Below are positions 43,417 through 52,072 of a stretch of 64,000 bases of DNA, one piece after another. Both the position numbers and the translations under genes were made by a program. The notes under the pieces are model-generated. The model did not search any database. It had not been told where the DNA came from and saw nothing but the letters and a program-made list of their open reading frames with translations. Location: positions 124,001 through 188,000 of the forward strand of contig CALMVZ010000027.1 of assembly GCA_937873155.1 (NCBI GenBank), written 5' to 3'. The stretch is from an uncultured Bacteroidota bacterium. GTDB lineage: Bacteria; Bacteroidota; Bacteroidia; B-17B0; Aurantibacillaceae. Positions within the stretch are counted from its first letter, which is position 1; each line of letters begins with the position of its first letter.

Positions 43417-45276
43417 CTAAATCCTATCTCCTAAATCCTGCTTCCTTAGCTTCTCCAAACTCCCACCTTTTTCAAATAATCTATCCACGCGTTTTTCTAT
43501 TTCAGGAACTTTTTCTAGAGCAGGGGCGTGGTTTGGTTTTATGCGAGCGTCAATGATCACACTGTCGCAGCCAAAATGTTTAAATTTAGTGAGAGGATTT
43601 ACACCGTAAATATCATGACTAGGATTGCTCCTTGTAAATGTTACCCACAACCAGTTATTTAATTTGGCGGAAGTAAAATCACTATCGTCGCAAATAATTA
43701 TTAGAGGATAAGGATTTGTATCAATTCGGTTGCGGATGATCTCAATATTGAATTCAGAAACCTCTTCTTCAGTTGCATCATGACTTTTAAATTTCTTTCC
43801 TTCAAGAACTAAAACACCCGGCATTGCTAAGAAGGCATGTGTAAACGTTTTTAAGTTTAAGATCTCGTTACTGATCGTTGTAGCTAATTCTTTTTTCTTG
43901 TCACCATAAGCTGCAAACACAACTTTACTGCCGCTGTTCAAACCTGTACCGCTGTAATCTAAAGTATCAATGGTTGTATTGGTATAGAAATGCATGTCAC
44001 GTTTCAGATCTATACGTTCCAGAACATACTTAAAATACGCTTCAATATTATGTGTGTCTAATTTATCTTTATCAGTAGCAGTGATGAATAAGAATTTCGC
44101 TAAGCTTAATTGTCCTTTGCCTAAAATGTGATTTGCGATTGTCAATAATTCTGCGGGATGTTTTACTTTTTGATACGGTGTGTAACGTTCGCTTCCTATT
44201 GCTAATAATAAAGGATGAACGCCAGCCGCATCAACCGCATTCACTTCTTTTAATCCGGGAATCTCTAATGGAATGGCAGCACCTGCTAATTCGTGGATCA
44301 AAGCTCCGAAGCTTGTATCTTCTTGTGGAGGTCGTCCAACAACTGTAAAAGGCCAAATTGCATTTTCTCTGTGATAAACTTTATTCACTTTCATCACAGG
44401 AAAATCATGCGCCAGACTATAATAACCTAAATGATCGCCAAATGGCCCTTCGGGTTTTGTTTCGTTCGGATAAATTTCGCCGGTGATCACAAAATCCGCA
44501 TCGGTACTAATACAAAAACCATTCTCGTAATAATAATGGAATCTTCTTCCTCCAAGTGCCCCTGCAAAAGTTGCTTCACTTAGTCCTTCAGGCAAAGGCA
44601 TAACCGCCGCTAAAGTATGCGAGGGCGGACCACCAATAAAAACTGAAACCTTAAGTGGTTGTCCTTTTGCATTTGCTTTCGCTTGGTGAACGCCAATGCC
44701 TCTGTGAATTTGATAATGTAAACCGATCTCTTTGTTCTGAATATACTCATTACCGCTGAGTTGAACGCGGTACATTCCTAAGTTCGCATTCATGATCCCG
44801 GGATGGTCAATATCCTCACTATAAACTTGCGGTAAAGTAATGAACGCTCCGCCATCTTTGCTCCAATGTTTTATCTGAGGTAATTTATCAATTGTAGTTT
44901 CTTTATAAAGAACAGGTTTTGAAAATGGATTTTTTTTCGGAAGAGAAGCAAAAGCAGCGGCCGAAACATTTAAATAGGAGAAAGGCCGCTTCAATGCTTT
45001 CATCGGATGATTTTTAAGATCGATTAAGGTCTGAACTTTTTCAAATGTATCCCTGAAAATAAATTTACTTCTTTCAATCGTTCCGAAAATATTGGAAGCG
45101 CATTTGAACTCGCAGCCTTTTACATTCTCGAACAACAAAGCCGGACCGTCCATTTCGTAAACACGTAAATGAATCGCGGCCATTTCTAAATTAGGATCAA
45201 CTTCTTCGGTGATACGAATGAGATGGCCGTTCTTCTCGAGATCAAGCAAGCATTCATTTAAACTTTTATAGGCCAT
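43417..45276 (-). CDS. ubiD: UbiD family decarboxylase (menaquinone-type)
   Basis: A 619-residue prenylated-FMN-dependent decarboxylase. The UbiD signatures are clear: LEMAAIHLRVYEMDGPALLF, the PGIMNANLGMYRVQL block, HYQIHRGIGVH, VFIGGPPSHTLAAVMPLPEG, DFVITGEIYPNETKPEGPFGDHLGYY-like block (E and D of the active site) and VVGRPPQEDTSF. Family members decarboxylate aromatic acids in ubiquinone or menaquinone synthesis; Bacteroidota use menaquinone, so that pathway is the likely one. It is longer than E. coli UbiD (~497), as in the menaquinone group. No UbiX or men genes are near. The TATTTTTG -7 box is 7 bases before the ATG. Confidence 0.9.
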   Translation of the reverse strand: MAYKSLNECLLDLEKNGHLIRITEEVDPNLEMAAIHLRVYEMDGPALLFENVKGCEFKCASNIFGTIERSKFIFRDTFEKVQTLIDLKNHPMKALKRPFSYLNVSAAAFASLPKKNPFSKPVLYKETTIDKLPQIKHWSKDGGAFITLPQVYSEDIDHPGIMNANLGMYRVQLSGNEYIQNKEIGLHYQIHRGIGVHQAKANAKGQPLKVSVFIGGPPSHTLAAVMPLPEGLSEATFAGALGGRRFHYYYENGFCISTDADFVITGEIYPNETKPEGPFGDHLGYYSLAHDFPVMKVNKVYHRENAIWPFTVVGRPPQEDTSFGALIHELAGAAIPLEIPGLKEVNAVDAAGVHPLLLAIGSERYTPYQKVKHPAELLTIANHILGKGQLSLAKFLFITATDKDKLDTHNIEAYFKYVLERIDLKRDMHFYTNTTIDTLDYSGTGLNSGSKVVFAAYGDKKKELATTISNEILNLKTFTHAFLAMPGVLVLEGKKFKSHDATEEEVSEFNIEIIRNRIDTNPYPLIIICDDSDFTSAKLNNWLWVTFTRSNPSHDIYGVNPLTKFKHFGCDSVIIDARIKPNHAPALEKVPEIEKRVDRLFEKGGSLEKLRKQDLGDRI

Positions 45277-45283
45277 TGCAGAG

Positions 45284-45291
45284 CAAAAATA
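45284..45291 (-). promoter_or_regulatory. -7 promoter element for ubiD
   Basis: Minus-strand TATTTTTG matches TANNTTTG exactly and ends 7 bases before the ubiD ATG. No TTTG is seen at -33. Confidence 0.4.
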
Positions 45292-45332
45292 GGCATTATT
45301 TCGCTGATAATTTTCCTGTAAAGGTACAATAT

Positions 45333-45660
45333 CACCCCTTCGGGGTTTATAGGAACCACATGGATTTCCTATAATAATTTCATCCCTTCAGGATTAGATA
45401 CTGGCGAAATTCACGTCCGTAGGCAAGAAATTTTAAGACGCCACGTCATTCGGGATATATATTAACGTGATCAAAAGTCCGAAGGATTGGAAGTTTTACA
45501 CCATGTTTTTCGGGATTGTATACTAATGTGATCAAAAGTCCGAAGGATTGGAAGCTTTACACCACATCTTTCTGGATTATACACTAACGCGATCAAAAGT
45601 CCGAAGGACTGAAATTATTATAGAAAAAATATCCAAAAAAGAAAAAACCCCGAAGGGGTG
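45333..45660. repeat. Repeat cluster bounded by an inverted 16-base repeat
   Basis: The cluster begins with CACCCCTTCGGGGTTT (45333-45348) and ends with its exact reverse complement (45645-45660). Each end is itself a small hairpin (CCCC-TTC-GGGG). Inside are further related hairpins (ATCCCTTCAGGAT at 45382-45394) and the 61-base tandem units. On the minus strand the right end reads CCCCTTCGGGG then six T, so it may also terminate the amidohydrolase gene. A similar cluster lies at 47.78-47.92 kb. Confidence 0.8.
45401..45623. repeat. 61-base tandem repeat, about 3.5 copies
   Basis: Units start at 45463, 45524 and 45585 (last one cut at ~45623), each with the core GATCAAAAGTCCGAAGGA(T/C)TG followed by GAAG(T/C)TTTACACCA. 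The first two differ at about a dozen positions. A more decayed unit covers 45401-45462. Each core holds the GTCCGAAGGA motif related to the cluster-end hairpins. Confidence 0.8.
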
Positions 45661-45689
45661 AAATTTTTTGAAAGACGATGATAGTCGGA

Positions 45690-47390
45690 TTATCTTTTGA
45701 AAACGACTTCTCCGTTAATATAGGTTTTCAATACCTGTGTTTGCAAAACCTGATCCTCATTACATTTCATCAGGTCGGTATCTAAAATAATAAAATCAGC
45801 AAACTTTCCTTTTTCTAAACTTCCTTTTTCTTTTTCTTCAAAATTAGAATAAGCCGCCCAAATCGTCATGCCTTTTATGGTTTCTTCTCTCGTTAAAGCA
45901 TTTTCCATCTGATAGCCGCCTTTAGGAAAACCTTTACCGTCCTTACGGAACACGGCAGCATAGAACGTTTTGAAAGGAGAAATATCCTCGACAGGAAAAT
46001 CTGTGCCTAATGCAACAAGTCCTGCCGCTTTTAAAAGATCTTTGTAAGCGTAGGCCCCTTTTTCCCTTTCTTTTCCTAAACGCTCTCCTGCCCAATACAT
46101 ATCACTGGTGGCGTGAGTTGGTTGTATAGAAGGAATAACTCCTTTATAAAGTTTAAAATCATTTATATTGGTCACCTGCGAGTGCTCGATCCGCCAACGC
46201 ATTTCTTCCATTACTTGTTTTTGGATCGTTCCACTATTATCAAAAGCAACTTTTGGAGCGAGATTATAAATGTACAATATCAATCGACTGGCTGAATCAC
46301 CAATACAATGCGTGTTCATCTGGAAACCTTTTTGATACATTAATTTAGCGCCTTCTTCAAAATGTTTTTGAGTATTCAATAAAAATCCCTTCCAAACTTT
46401 CTTGTCTTCATAAGCGGACAATAAGCATGCGCCACGGGAGCCTAAAGCGCCATCCGCATAGAACTTAAAGGAACATACATTCAATCTCTCCGTTTTGTAC
46501 GGGCCTTTTTCTAAATAGTATTTATAATTCGGAGCACTGTCGCTTAACATCGCATAAACGCGCATTTTTAATTTTCCGGCTTTGTGTAATTCATCTATCG
46601 CATCAATTTCAAATTTCATTAAGCCGGCATCATCAACGGTGGTCAATCCCATAGCGATGCAATTTTCCTGTGCAGCCAGTAAAGCATTGAAATATTTTTC
46701 GTTCGTAGGAATAGGAATTTTGGAAGTGACAAGGTCAACAGCGTTGTCAATGAGAATTCCTGTTAAATTTCCTTTTGCATCCTTAATTAATTCCCCGCCA
46801 TTTATTTTTGTGTTATTGTCAAGTCCCGCAATTTTTAATGCAGCTGAATTAGCAAGCGCTGCGTGACCATCGATACGTTTTAAAATTAAAGGTGTGTTAG
46901 GAAACAATGAATCAAATTTTTCTTTTGTCGGATATTCTTTTACTTCCCAGTCATTCTGATCCCAGCCCCGACCTTCGATCCACTCTACTTGTCCGTTTGT
47001 GGAAGGCCTTGGTGTTTTATCAGTTTTGACCATAAAATCTTTTACGCTTTGAACAACCTCACCGAAGGATCTGGTTCCAACCAGGTCTACTTTCTGTAAC
47101 CCTAAACCATAATTCAAAAAATGGCAATGCGCATCAATGAAACCGGGGAAAATGGTTTTTCCTGCTACGTCATTGGTTTCTTTTGCGGAGTATGAATTTA
47201 AAATTTGTTCGTTACTGCCTGTTTCAATAATTTTACCATCTTTGATAGCCATAGCCTGCTTTACAGAAAAAGAAGAATCAACAGTATAAATGACAGCGTT
47301 ATGAATAATGAGATCTGCTTCTTTTTTTTGAGAGGTGCAGGAGTATAAGAAGTAAGAAGACAGTATAAGAAGGAAAAGATTTTTAATCAT
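45690..47390 (-). CDS. Amidohydrolase lipoprotein (YtcJ-like)
   Basis: A 566-residue metal-dependent hydrolase of the amidohydrolase superfamily. The N-terminus is a lipoprotein signal with Cys in YFLYSCTSQK. The metal-binding motif FIDAHCHFLNYG (GFxDxHxH) is intact, with later HCIGDSASR, EHSQV and GTDFPVE blocks supplying the other ligands. YtcJ-type enzymes act on amides or cyclic compounds; the substrate cannot be told. It is probably anchored in the periplasm. The gene diverges from the SnoaL-like gene with only 21 bases between, and repeat clusters flank the pair. Confidence 0.9.
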   Translation of the reverse strand: MIKNLFLLILSSYFLYSCTSQKKEADLIIHNAVIYTVDSSFSVKQAMAIKDGKIIETGSNEQILNSYSAKETNDVAGKTIFPGFIDAHCHFLNYGLGLQKVDLVGTRSFGEVVQSVKDFMVKTDKTPRPSTNGQVEWIEGRGWDQNDWEVKEYPTKEKFDSLFPNTPLILKRIDGHAALANSAALKIAGLDNNTKINGGELIKDAKGNLTGILIDNAVDLVTSKIPIPTNEKYFNALLAAQENCIAMGLTTVDDAGLMKFEIDAIDELHKAGKLKMRVYAMLSDSAPNYKYYLEKGPYKTERLNVCSFKFYADGALGSRGACLLSAYEDKKVWKGFLLNTQKHFEEGAKLMYQKGFQMNTHCIGDSASRLILYIYNLAPKVAFDNSGTIQKQVMEEMRWRIEHSQVTNINDFKLYKGVIPSIQPTHATSDMYWAGERLGKEREKGAYAYKDLLKAAGLVALGTDFPVEDISPFKTFYAAVFRKDGKGFPKGGYQMENALTREETIKGMTIWAAYSNFEEKEKGSLEKGKFADFIILDTDLMKCNEDQVLQTQVLKTYINGEVVFKR

Positions 47391-47394
47391 GGTT

Positions 47395-47402
47395 TAAAGA
47401 TA
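47395..47402 (-). promoter_or_regulatory. -7-like element for the amidohydrolase gene
   Basis: Minus-strand TATCTTTA (one base from TANNTTTG) ends 4 bases before the ATG. The whole divergent spacer is only 21 bases, so the start of transcription must be at or next to the start codon or inside the opposite gene. Confidence 0.35.
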
Positions 47403-47411
47403 AATAATTTT

Positions 47412-47774
47412 ATGAGCGCTCAACAAAATAAAGATATTGCAACTAAATGGTTCGCCGCTTTTAACGAACACAACCTTGAGAACCTATTGAGTTTATATTC
47501 TGAAACAGCCGAACATTTCTCTCCCAAATTAAAGATCCGTCAGCCCGAAACGAATGGCTTAATAAAAGGCAAGGCTGCTTTGCGCGCATGGTGGCAAGAT
47601 GCTTTCGATCGCCTTCCAACTTTAAATTATGAAGTAAAAAAATTAACGGCCGATGAAGAACAGGTGTTCATGGAATACATCCGTCACGTAAAAGGAGAAG
47701 AAGATCTTAGAGTAGGAGAGGTCCTTGAAATCAAGAATGGAATTGTCGTAGCTTCGAGAGTGTATCATGGATAA
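47412..47774 (+). CDS. SnoaL/NTF2-like protein
   Basis: A 120-residue cytosolic protein with the NTF2-like cone fold: helices KDIATKWFAAFNEHNLENLL and YSETAEHFSP at the start, GLIKGKAALRAWWQDAFDRLP in the middle, and strands with VFMEYIRHV and GEVLEIKNGIVVASRVYHG at the end. Relatives are polyketide cyclases, isomerases or ligand carriers; the pocket residues do not point to one. It is divergent from the amidohydrolase gene. A repeat cluster begins 6 bases after the stop. Confidence 0.85.
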   Translation: MSAQQNKDIATKWFAAFNEHNLENLLSLYSETAEHFSPKLKIRQPETNGLIKGKAALRAWWQDAFDRLPTLNYEVKKLTADEEQVFMEYIRHVKGEEDLRVGEVLEIKNGIVVASRVYHG

Positions 47775-47779
47775 TTAAA

Positions 47780-47922
47780 TTTCACCTCTTCAGGTTTCTA
47801 TTGTTGTGTCTTATATTTCTAAATAATTCCAGTCCTTCGGACTTTTATAAATCTTAATCCCAAAGGGATGAAATTATGACTGAAAAAATATGGTTGATAA
47901 TATAAACCCGTAGGGGTGACAT
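47780..47922. repeat. Second palindromic repeat cluster
   Basis: It has the same layout as the cluster at 45.3 kb: a left end TTTCACCTCTTCAGGTTT (47780-47797), inner hairpins AGTCCTTCGGACT (47831-47843) and ATCCCAAAGGGAT (47857-47869), and a right end AAACCCGTAGGGGTGACAT (47904-47922) that is nearly the reverse complement of the left. The ends are more decayed than in the first cluster and there is no 61-base tandem. Confidence 0.7.
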
Positions 47923-47940
47923 AATTCCGGATGATCTTTG

Positions 47941-49017
47941 CTACATCCACGAATACAATTTCGTCTGCTGGAACTTCTGATAGATCTTTGGCGTTTTAAC
48001 TTTGAAACGGTAACCTAAAGAAAACGCCCCGCTGAAATATTTTGACACGAACATCATTTCTCCGCTCTTGTAATAAACAAAATCCGTTAAACCTGTAAGC
48101 GAAACGTACCAGCGTTTAAAATTCAATCCTATCGAACCCCTGATATCACCTGAAAATGCCAGATAAGAAATAGTACGGTTGTAACCTAATGTATCATTAT
48201 TATAACGGTAAGTTCTCCATTGTTGTTCCGGTCCGCCCAGTGCAGTTATGTTTATAAAGAAGGCACGCCATAAAACTAAATTGAAAGAAGCACCTCCGTA
48301 CACAGAACAACCAACGGCATCAAGTCCCCTTAGATTCGCATGCGTGTCATAATATGTTGCAACAGGTCTTGGAATAAAACCACTGTCGGAATTGATTGTG
48401 TTGTAATAACCATTGGCCGTGACCACCCAACTGAAACTGGATTTTAGCTGACGGTACGAACAGGAATACCCGGATTTAAAAGCGAATCTTTTATTATTGG
48501 TGAAATAAAGGAATTTCATTTTGTAAGAGGTGCTCACCATATGGGGCAATTGATAATAGATCCCTCTTCTGTCAGTGGTAAGTGTATCCCATTTTGTATA
48601 GGAGCTATCGTACCTTGGAGTGTTCTTATCGTAGAATCCCTGGTAGCGCCGGTAACCTGTTTCCAGGATCCATTTGTTACCTCCTATGTTCATCCCGATA
48701 TTGAAGTGATCTGTTTTGCCTGTCTGTTTTACATTGGCAGGAGGGATGGAGGCATAACCAAACGAGAAGTTTATCTTATCGTAATTGAATTCTATACCTG
48801 AAATGTTGTTAGCCTGCGCTATATAATTCAATTTGGATAACCCGAAAGTATCTTTTTTTAAATATTGCTGCATCTCAATATTATAATTCCTGTAAGATTG
48901 AAATAAAGAAATGATGATACGGGAGCGGTACTTTACATAATAGGTACTATCCCAGATCTTCTGTGCCGAAAGAATGTTAACAGAAAGTAGGGTGAATAGT
49001 ATCAGTTTTTTGCGCAA
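47941..49017 (-). CDS. DUF4421-like outer-membrane beta protein
   Basis: A 358-residue exported protein with a signal peptide (RKKLILFTLLSVNILSAQ) and many alternating aromatic strands (IEFNYDKINFSFGYA, WILETGYRRYQGFY, RFAFKSGYSCSYRQL), ending in FSGAFSLGYRFKVK. This is the DUF4421 pattern, a Bacteroidota outer-membrane beta-barrel family of unknown function. A TTG at 49038 is also in frame but lies inside the TATATTTG -7 element, so TTG at 49017, which starts the signal peptide directly, is preferred. Confidence 0.78.
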   Translation of the reverse strand: MRKKLILFTLLSVNILSAQKIWDSTYYVKYRSRIIISLFQSYRNYNIEMQQYLKKDTFGLSKLNYIAQANNISGIEFNYDKINFSFGYASIPPANVKQTGKTDHFNIGMNIGGNKWILETGYRRYQGFYDKNTPRYDSSYTKWDTLTTDRRGIYYQLPHMVSTSYKMKFLYFTNNKRFAFKSGYSCSYRQLKSSFSWVVTANGYYNTINSDSGFIPRPVATYYDTHANLRGLDAVGCSVYGGASFNLVLWRAFFINITALGGPEQQWRTYRYNNDTLGYNRTISYLAFSGDIRGSIGLNFKRWYVSLTGLTDFVYYKSGEMMFVSKYFSGAFSLGYRFKVKTPKIYQKFQQTKLYSWM

Positions 49018-49035
49018 ATGATTTAATTTTATATC

Positions 49036-49043
49036 CAAATATA
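49036..49043 (-). promoter_or_regulatory. -7 promoter element for the DUF4421-like gene
   Basis: Minus-strand TATATTTG matches TANNTTTG exactly. It overlaps the upstream in-frame TTG at 49038, which decides the start codon in favour of 49017. Confidence 0.45.
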
Positions 49044-49131
49044 AAAAAATACTGTGAAATATTCATTATCCAAAAAACATCAAGCAATAATAATGAATAT
49101 TCCATGTGACCTTTAAAAGCAATTAATACAC

Positions 49132-49938
49132 ATGAAACTACAGGATCATATAGATAAAATAACAGATAAGATCATTCAGTTCGCTCCTGATGTTGTTTCA
49201 GCACTATTGGTGCTTATAATCGGTTTATGGCTGATAACCCGTATTGCTGCCTTAGCTAACAGGGCTTTTGAGAAACGGGACCTTGATATTTCGTTAAGGA
49301 CCTTCCTGAAAAGTTTAATATCCATAGGACTCAAAATAATTCTGATCGTTACTGTTGCCGGGATGCTGGGCATTGGTACTGCTTCGTTCGTTACTATTTT
49401 AGGAGCTGCAGGTTTAGCTGTTGGTTTGGCGCTCCAGGGTTCGTTATCAAATTTTGCGGGTGGAGTTCTGATACTGATCTTTAAACCTTATAAAGTTGGA
49501 GATACAATTGAAGCACAAGGACAAACAGGAGAGGTTAGGGAGATACAAATTTTCAATACAATTCTTCTAACGGCTGATCATAAAACGGTAATTCTTCCGA
49601 ATGGTGCTTTGTCGAACGGAACAATAGTAAATAATTCCCGTCACGGAAATGTGAGGATGGATATTCCTGTAACAGTTTCAGTTGATAACGATATCACAAA
49701 GGTTAAAACGATCATCCACGAGGTATTGGATAAGAATGAAAATATTTTAAAACGTCCCGAGCCAATGATCACCACCGGAAAAATAATGGATGGCGCTGTT
49801 ATAATCAATGTCCGGCCGTATTGTTTTGCTGATAGTGGCGCGCAGGTTGTATCAGATGTGAATGAAGGATTGAAAATTGCATTCGAGAAGAATAAGATCA
49901 AGCCTGCGGTTCAAACCAGGTTCATACACAATATTTAG
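49132..49938 (+). CDS. Small-conductance mechanosensitive channel (MscS family)
   Basis: A 268-residue MscS-type channel that releases solutes on osmotic downshock. Three N-terminal membrane helices (about residues 18-40, 60-84 and 86-115) include the pore helix with its Gly/Ala pattern ([21 protein letters not shown]). The cytoplasmic beta domain has [19 protein letters not shown] and the conserved [13 protein letters not shown] block. Length is typical for the E. coli MscS class (286). It is followed by a small beta-barrel gene 26 bases on. Confidence 0.95.
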   Translation: MKLQDHIDKITDKIIQFAPDVVSALLVLIIGLWLITRIAALANRAFEKRDLDISLRTFLKSLISIGLKIILIVTVAGMLGIGTASFVTILGAAGLAVGLALQGSLSNFAGGVLILIFKPYKVGDTIEAQGQTGEVREIQIFNTILLTADHKTVILPNGALSNGTIVNNSRHGNVRMDIPVTVSVDNDITKVKTIIHEVLDKNENILKRPEPMITTGKIMDGAVIINVRPYCFADSGAQVVSDVNEGLKIAFEKNKIKPAVQTRFIHNI

Positions 49939-49964
49939 TAACATTTTACGTTACTCTGTACAAG

Positions 49965-50606
49965 ATGCGGCGAGCCTTTGCCCTTTATATTCTTGTAATT
50001 AGTTCCGGCGTAGGTATATCACAGGAATTAAATTCACCTAAAGGTAACAACAACAATTCAGCTGTTTTTGAAAGAGGAACCAATATTGTTGGCCTTGGGT
50101 TTGATTACAGTTTTCATTCTTATAAAATAACTTCTGAAATTTTACCTGAAGTCAGGAATAATATTCCGTTAGGATGTTCAGGCCATTTGTATTATGAAGT
50201 CGCCCCCTTGAATAATATAAGTGCCGGATTTAAAATTAATTTAGGTTATGCTTCGTCTGATCTTGGAAACGTTTTTAGTTTAGAAGGAGATCTTTTTTTG
50301 AACTATCACTTTTTTAATACTGAAAATACAGATATGTTAATCGGTCTTGATTGTGGAGTTGGGGTATTTGATGTGTCGGATTACAGTTATTATGGAAGGA
50401 ACTCCTGCTTTGGTTATTTTATTTCCGCGAAAGGTTATAATTACGGCGGCCACTTCCAGTTACGTCGTTTCATAAATAAGCATTTAGGTTTTCAATTGAA
50501 TTCCCTTTATTCAGTTGCTGCATCAACGGAAGTCTGGCTGGTACCAAATGCAGATGTTAAGCTGAGAAGATTTAATTTAGGAGCAGGATTAATTGTGCGT
50601 TTCTGA
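49965..50606 (+). CDS. Small outer-membrane beta-barrel-like protein
   Basis: A 213-residue exported protein with a signal peptide ([20 protein letters not shown]) and alternating polar/aromatic strands ([40 protein letters not shown] at the end). The C-terminal F and strand pattern fit an 8-stranded outer-membrane barrel of the OmpA-like fold. Family and function not recognised. Close to mscS on the same strand (26-base gap), so perhaps co-transcribed. Confidence 0.75.
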   Translation: MRRAFALYILVISSGVGISQELNSPKGNNNNSAVFERGTNIVGLGFDYSFHSYKITSEILPEVRNNIPLGCSGHLYYEVAPLNNISAGFKINLGYASSDLGNVFSLEGDLFLNYHFFNTENTDMLIGLDCGVGVFDVSDYSYYGRNSCFGYFISAKGYNYGGHFQLRRFINKHLGFQLNSLYSVAASTEVWLVPNADVKLRRFNLGAGLIVRF

Positions 50607-50699
50607 ATTAAACTTTGCGGCCTTTGCGGTTAAACTGTCGGCTCGGCGAATATTTCAACACTGAACATTAAATGAGAAATGAAGAAGTTAAAGTAAAAA

Positions 50700-51935
50700 T
50701 TACTCGAAACGTAAACTCTCGATAGGATCCAACCTTGATGCGCGTTTAGCAGGAAGATATCCGCTAAGTAATCCAACTACAATACAAATGATCACCCCGG
50801 TAACTATCCAGAACCAGGGAACGAAAAATCCAGTATCTAATCCCATGCCAATTAAGTTACCGATGATGATACCTAACACGATCCCAATGAGACCGCCCAT
50901 CACACAGATGACGACGGATTCGATCAGGAATTGATTTTTAATTGCTTCCTGCGTTGCGCCTAAAGCTTTACGTATCCCGATCTCACGTGTGCGCTCTGTT
51001 ACTGAAACAAGCATAATGTTCATTAAACCAATTGCAGCACCTAATAATGTAATGATCCCGATGATGGTTGCTCCTAATGTTACATTCTGTAAATTATCAA
51101 TCAGCATCGTTGCTAAACTGTCGCTTTTCACAACATCAAAATCGTCTTCTTCTTTTGCATTGATATGACGGATCTTCCTGAATAAGCCTGTTGCTTCGCC
51201 AACAGCGATATCCATTAACCACGGGAATTTTGAAATGACATTGATCGTGAAATTCATATCAGGCATTCCGAAGTACTGACGTGCGTTCAAAATTGGAATG
51301 ATACAGATCTTATCACCGCCAAAACCCATGCTGCTTCCTTTGCTTTTTAAAATGCCGATCACTTTGTATTTGGTACCACCAATAGAAATGATCTTATCGA
51401 TCGGTTTTGCATTCTTAGGGAATAAGGAAAAAGCGATCTCACTTCCTAAAATAACAAGGTTATTGCCGCTTAAAATTTCCGGTGGTGTAAAATTCCGGCC
51501 ATCCTGTAATTCATAGCCTGAGGTTTCCAAATAATTCTCATCAGCGCCAAACACCTGGATATTCGGGTTGGTCTTTTTCGACATGTACTTTAAACGGGCA
51601 TTCCAGGAAGCTAAAGTTGAAATGGAAGCGACACAAGGAAAATCAAATTCCTCCTTAAAGCGCATGGCCTCTTTATAACTTATATTTTTGTAAGCTTTTC
51701 TCTTACCGTGACGAACCCTCATGTTCATTTCCTTATTCCGGATAGTGAAGGTGTTCGCGCCCATTTCTGTAAAATTGCTGTTGATGCTTGATTTTATAGC
51801 GTCAATAGCTGAAAGAATTCCTACTAAAGCGGTGATACCTATGGCAATAATAAGCATGGTAATGACCGCCCGTAGTTTATTCGATTTTATCGCATCTACC
51901 GCAATTTTTGTATTTTCCTTGAGAAGAAGGGCCAT
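50700..51935 (-). CDS. MacB-like ABC transporter permease (FtsX fold)
   Basis: A 411-residue permease with the MacB layout: one N-terminal membrane helix (~22-42), a large periplasmic domain (~45-280, MacB_PCD), and three C-terminal helices, with the conserved [20 protein letters not shown] block and [24 protein letters not shown] ending. MacB-type systems use ATP energy to drive export or membrane-lipid handling through a MacA adaptor. Here neither the ATPase nor the adaptor is adjacent. The HlyD-family adaptor at 15.2 kb could be its partner. It appears to be transcribed alone from TACCTTTA 8 bases before the ATG. Confidence 0.9.
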   Translation of the reverse strand: MALLLKENTKIAVDAIKSNKLRAVITMLIIAIGITALVGILSAIDAIKSSINSNFTEMGANTFTIRNKEMNMRVRHGKRKAYKNISYKEAMRFKEEFDFPCVASISTLASWNARLKYMSKKTNPNIQVFGADENYLETSGYELQDGRNFTPPEILSGNNLVILGSEIAFSLFPKNAKPIDKIISIGGTKYKVIGILKSKGSSMGFGGDKICIIPILNARQYFGMPDMNFTINVISKFPWLMDIAVGEATGLFRKIRHINAKEEDDFDVVKSDSLATMLIDNLQNVTLGATIIGIITLLGAAIGLMNIMLVSVTERTREIGIRKALGATQEAIKNQFLIESVVICVMGGLIGIVLGIIIGNLIGMGLDTGFFVPWFWIVTGVIICIVVGLLSGYLPAKRASRLDPIESLRFE

Positions 51936-51943
51936 TATTGGTG

Positions 51944-51951
51944 TAAAGGTA
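51944..51951 (-). promoter_or_regulatory. -7-like element for the MacB-like permease
   Basis: Minus-strand TACCTTTA, one base from TANNTTTG, ends 8 bases before the ATG at 51935. Confidence 0.3.
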
Positions 51952-52072
51952 AGTTTACCTTGGCATTTTTATTAACCGCTTATCAAATTTATACCTGATT
52001 TCTGGTATTTTTCCTTCATTTTTCATAAATTCGTACCTCCAAAAAAACAATAACAAACTAAAACATATCCCT

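Larger units (their letters stand above)
45277..45689. other. 413-base intergenic region filled with repeats
   Basis: Apart from the ubiD promoter at its left edge, this gap is made of the palindromic and 61-base tandem repeats listed separately. I see no open frame. Confidence 0.7.

Noticed and set aside
45401-45623. The evenly spaced 61-base repeat could be taken for a CRISPR array.
   Set aside because: The stretches between the repeated cores are also repeated, there are only about three units, and no cas genes are near. It is a tandem repeat.
50700-51935. The MacB-like permease as part of a complete ABC operon.
   Set aside because: Neighbours on both sides are unrelated and on the other strand; no ATPase gene is adjacent.
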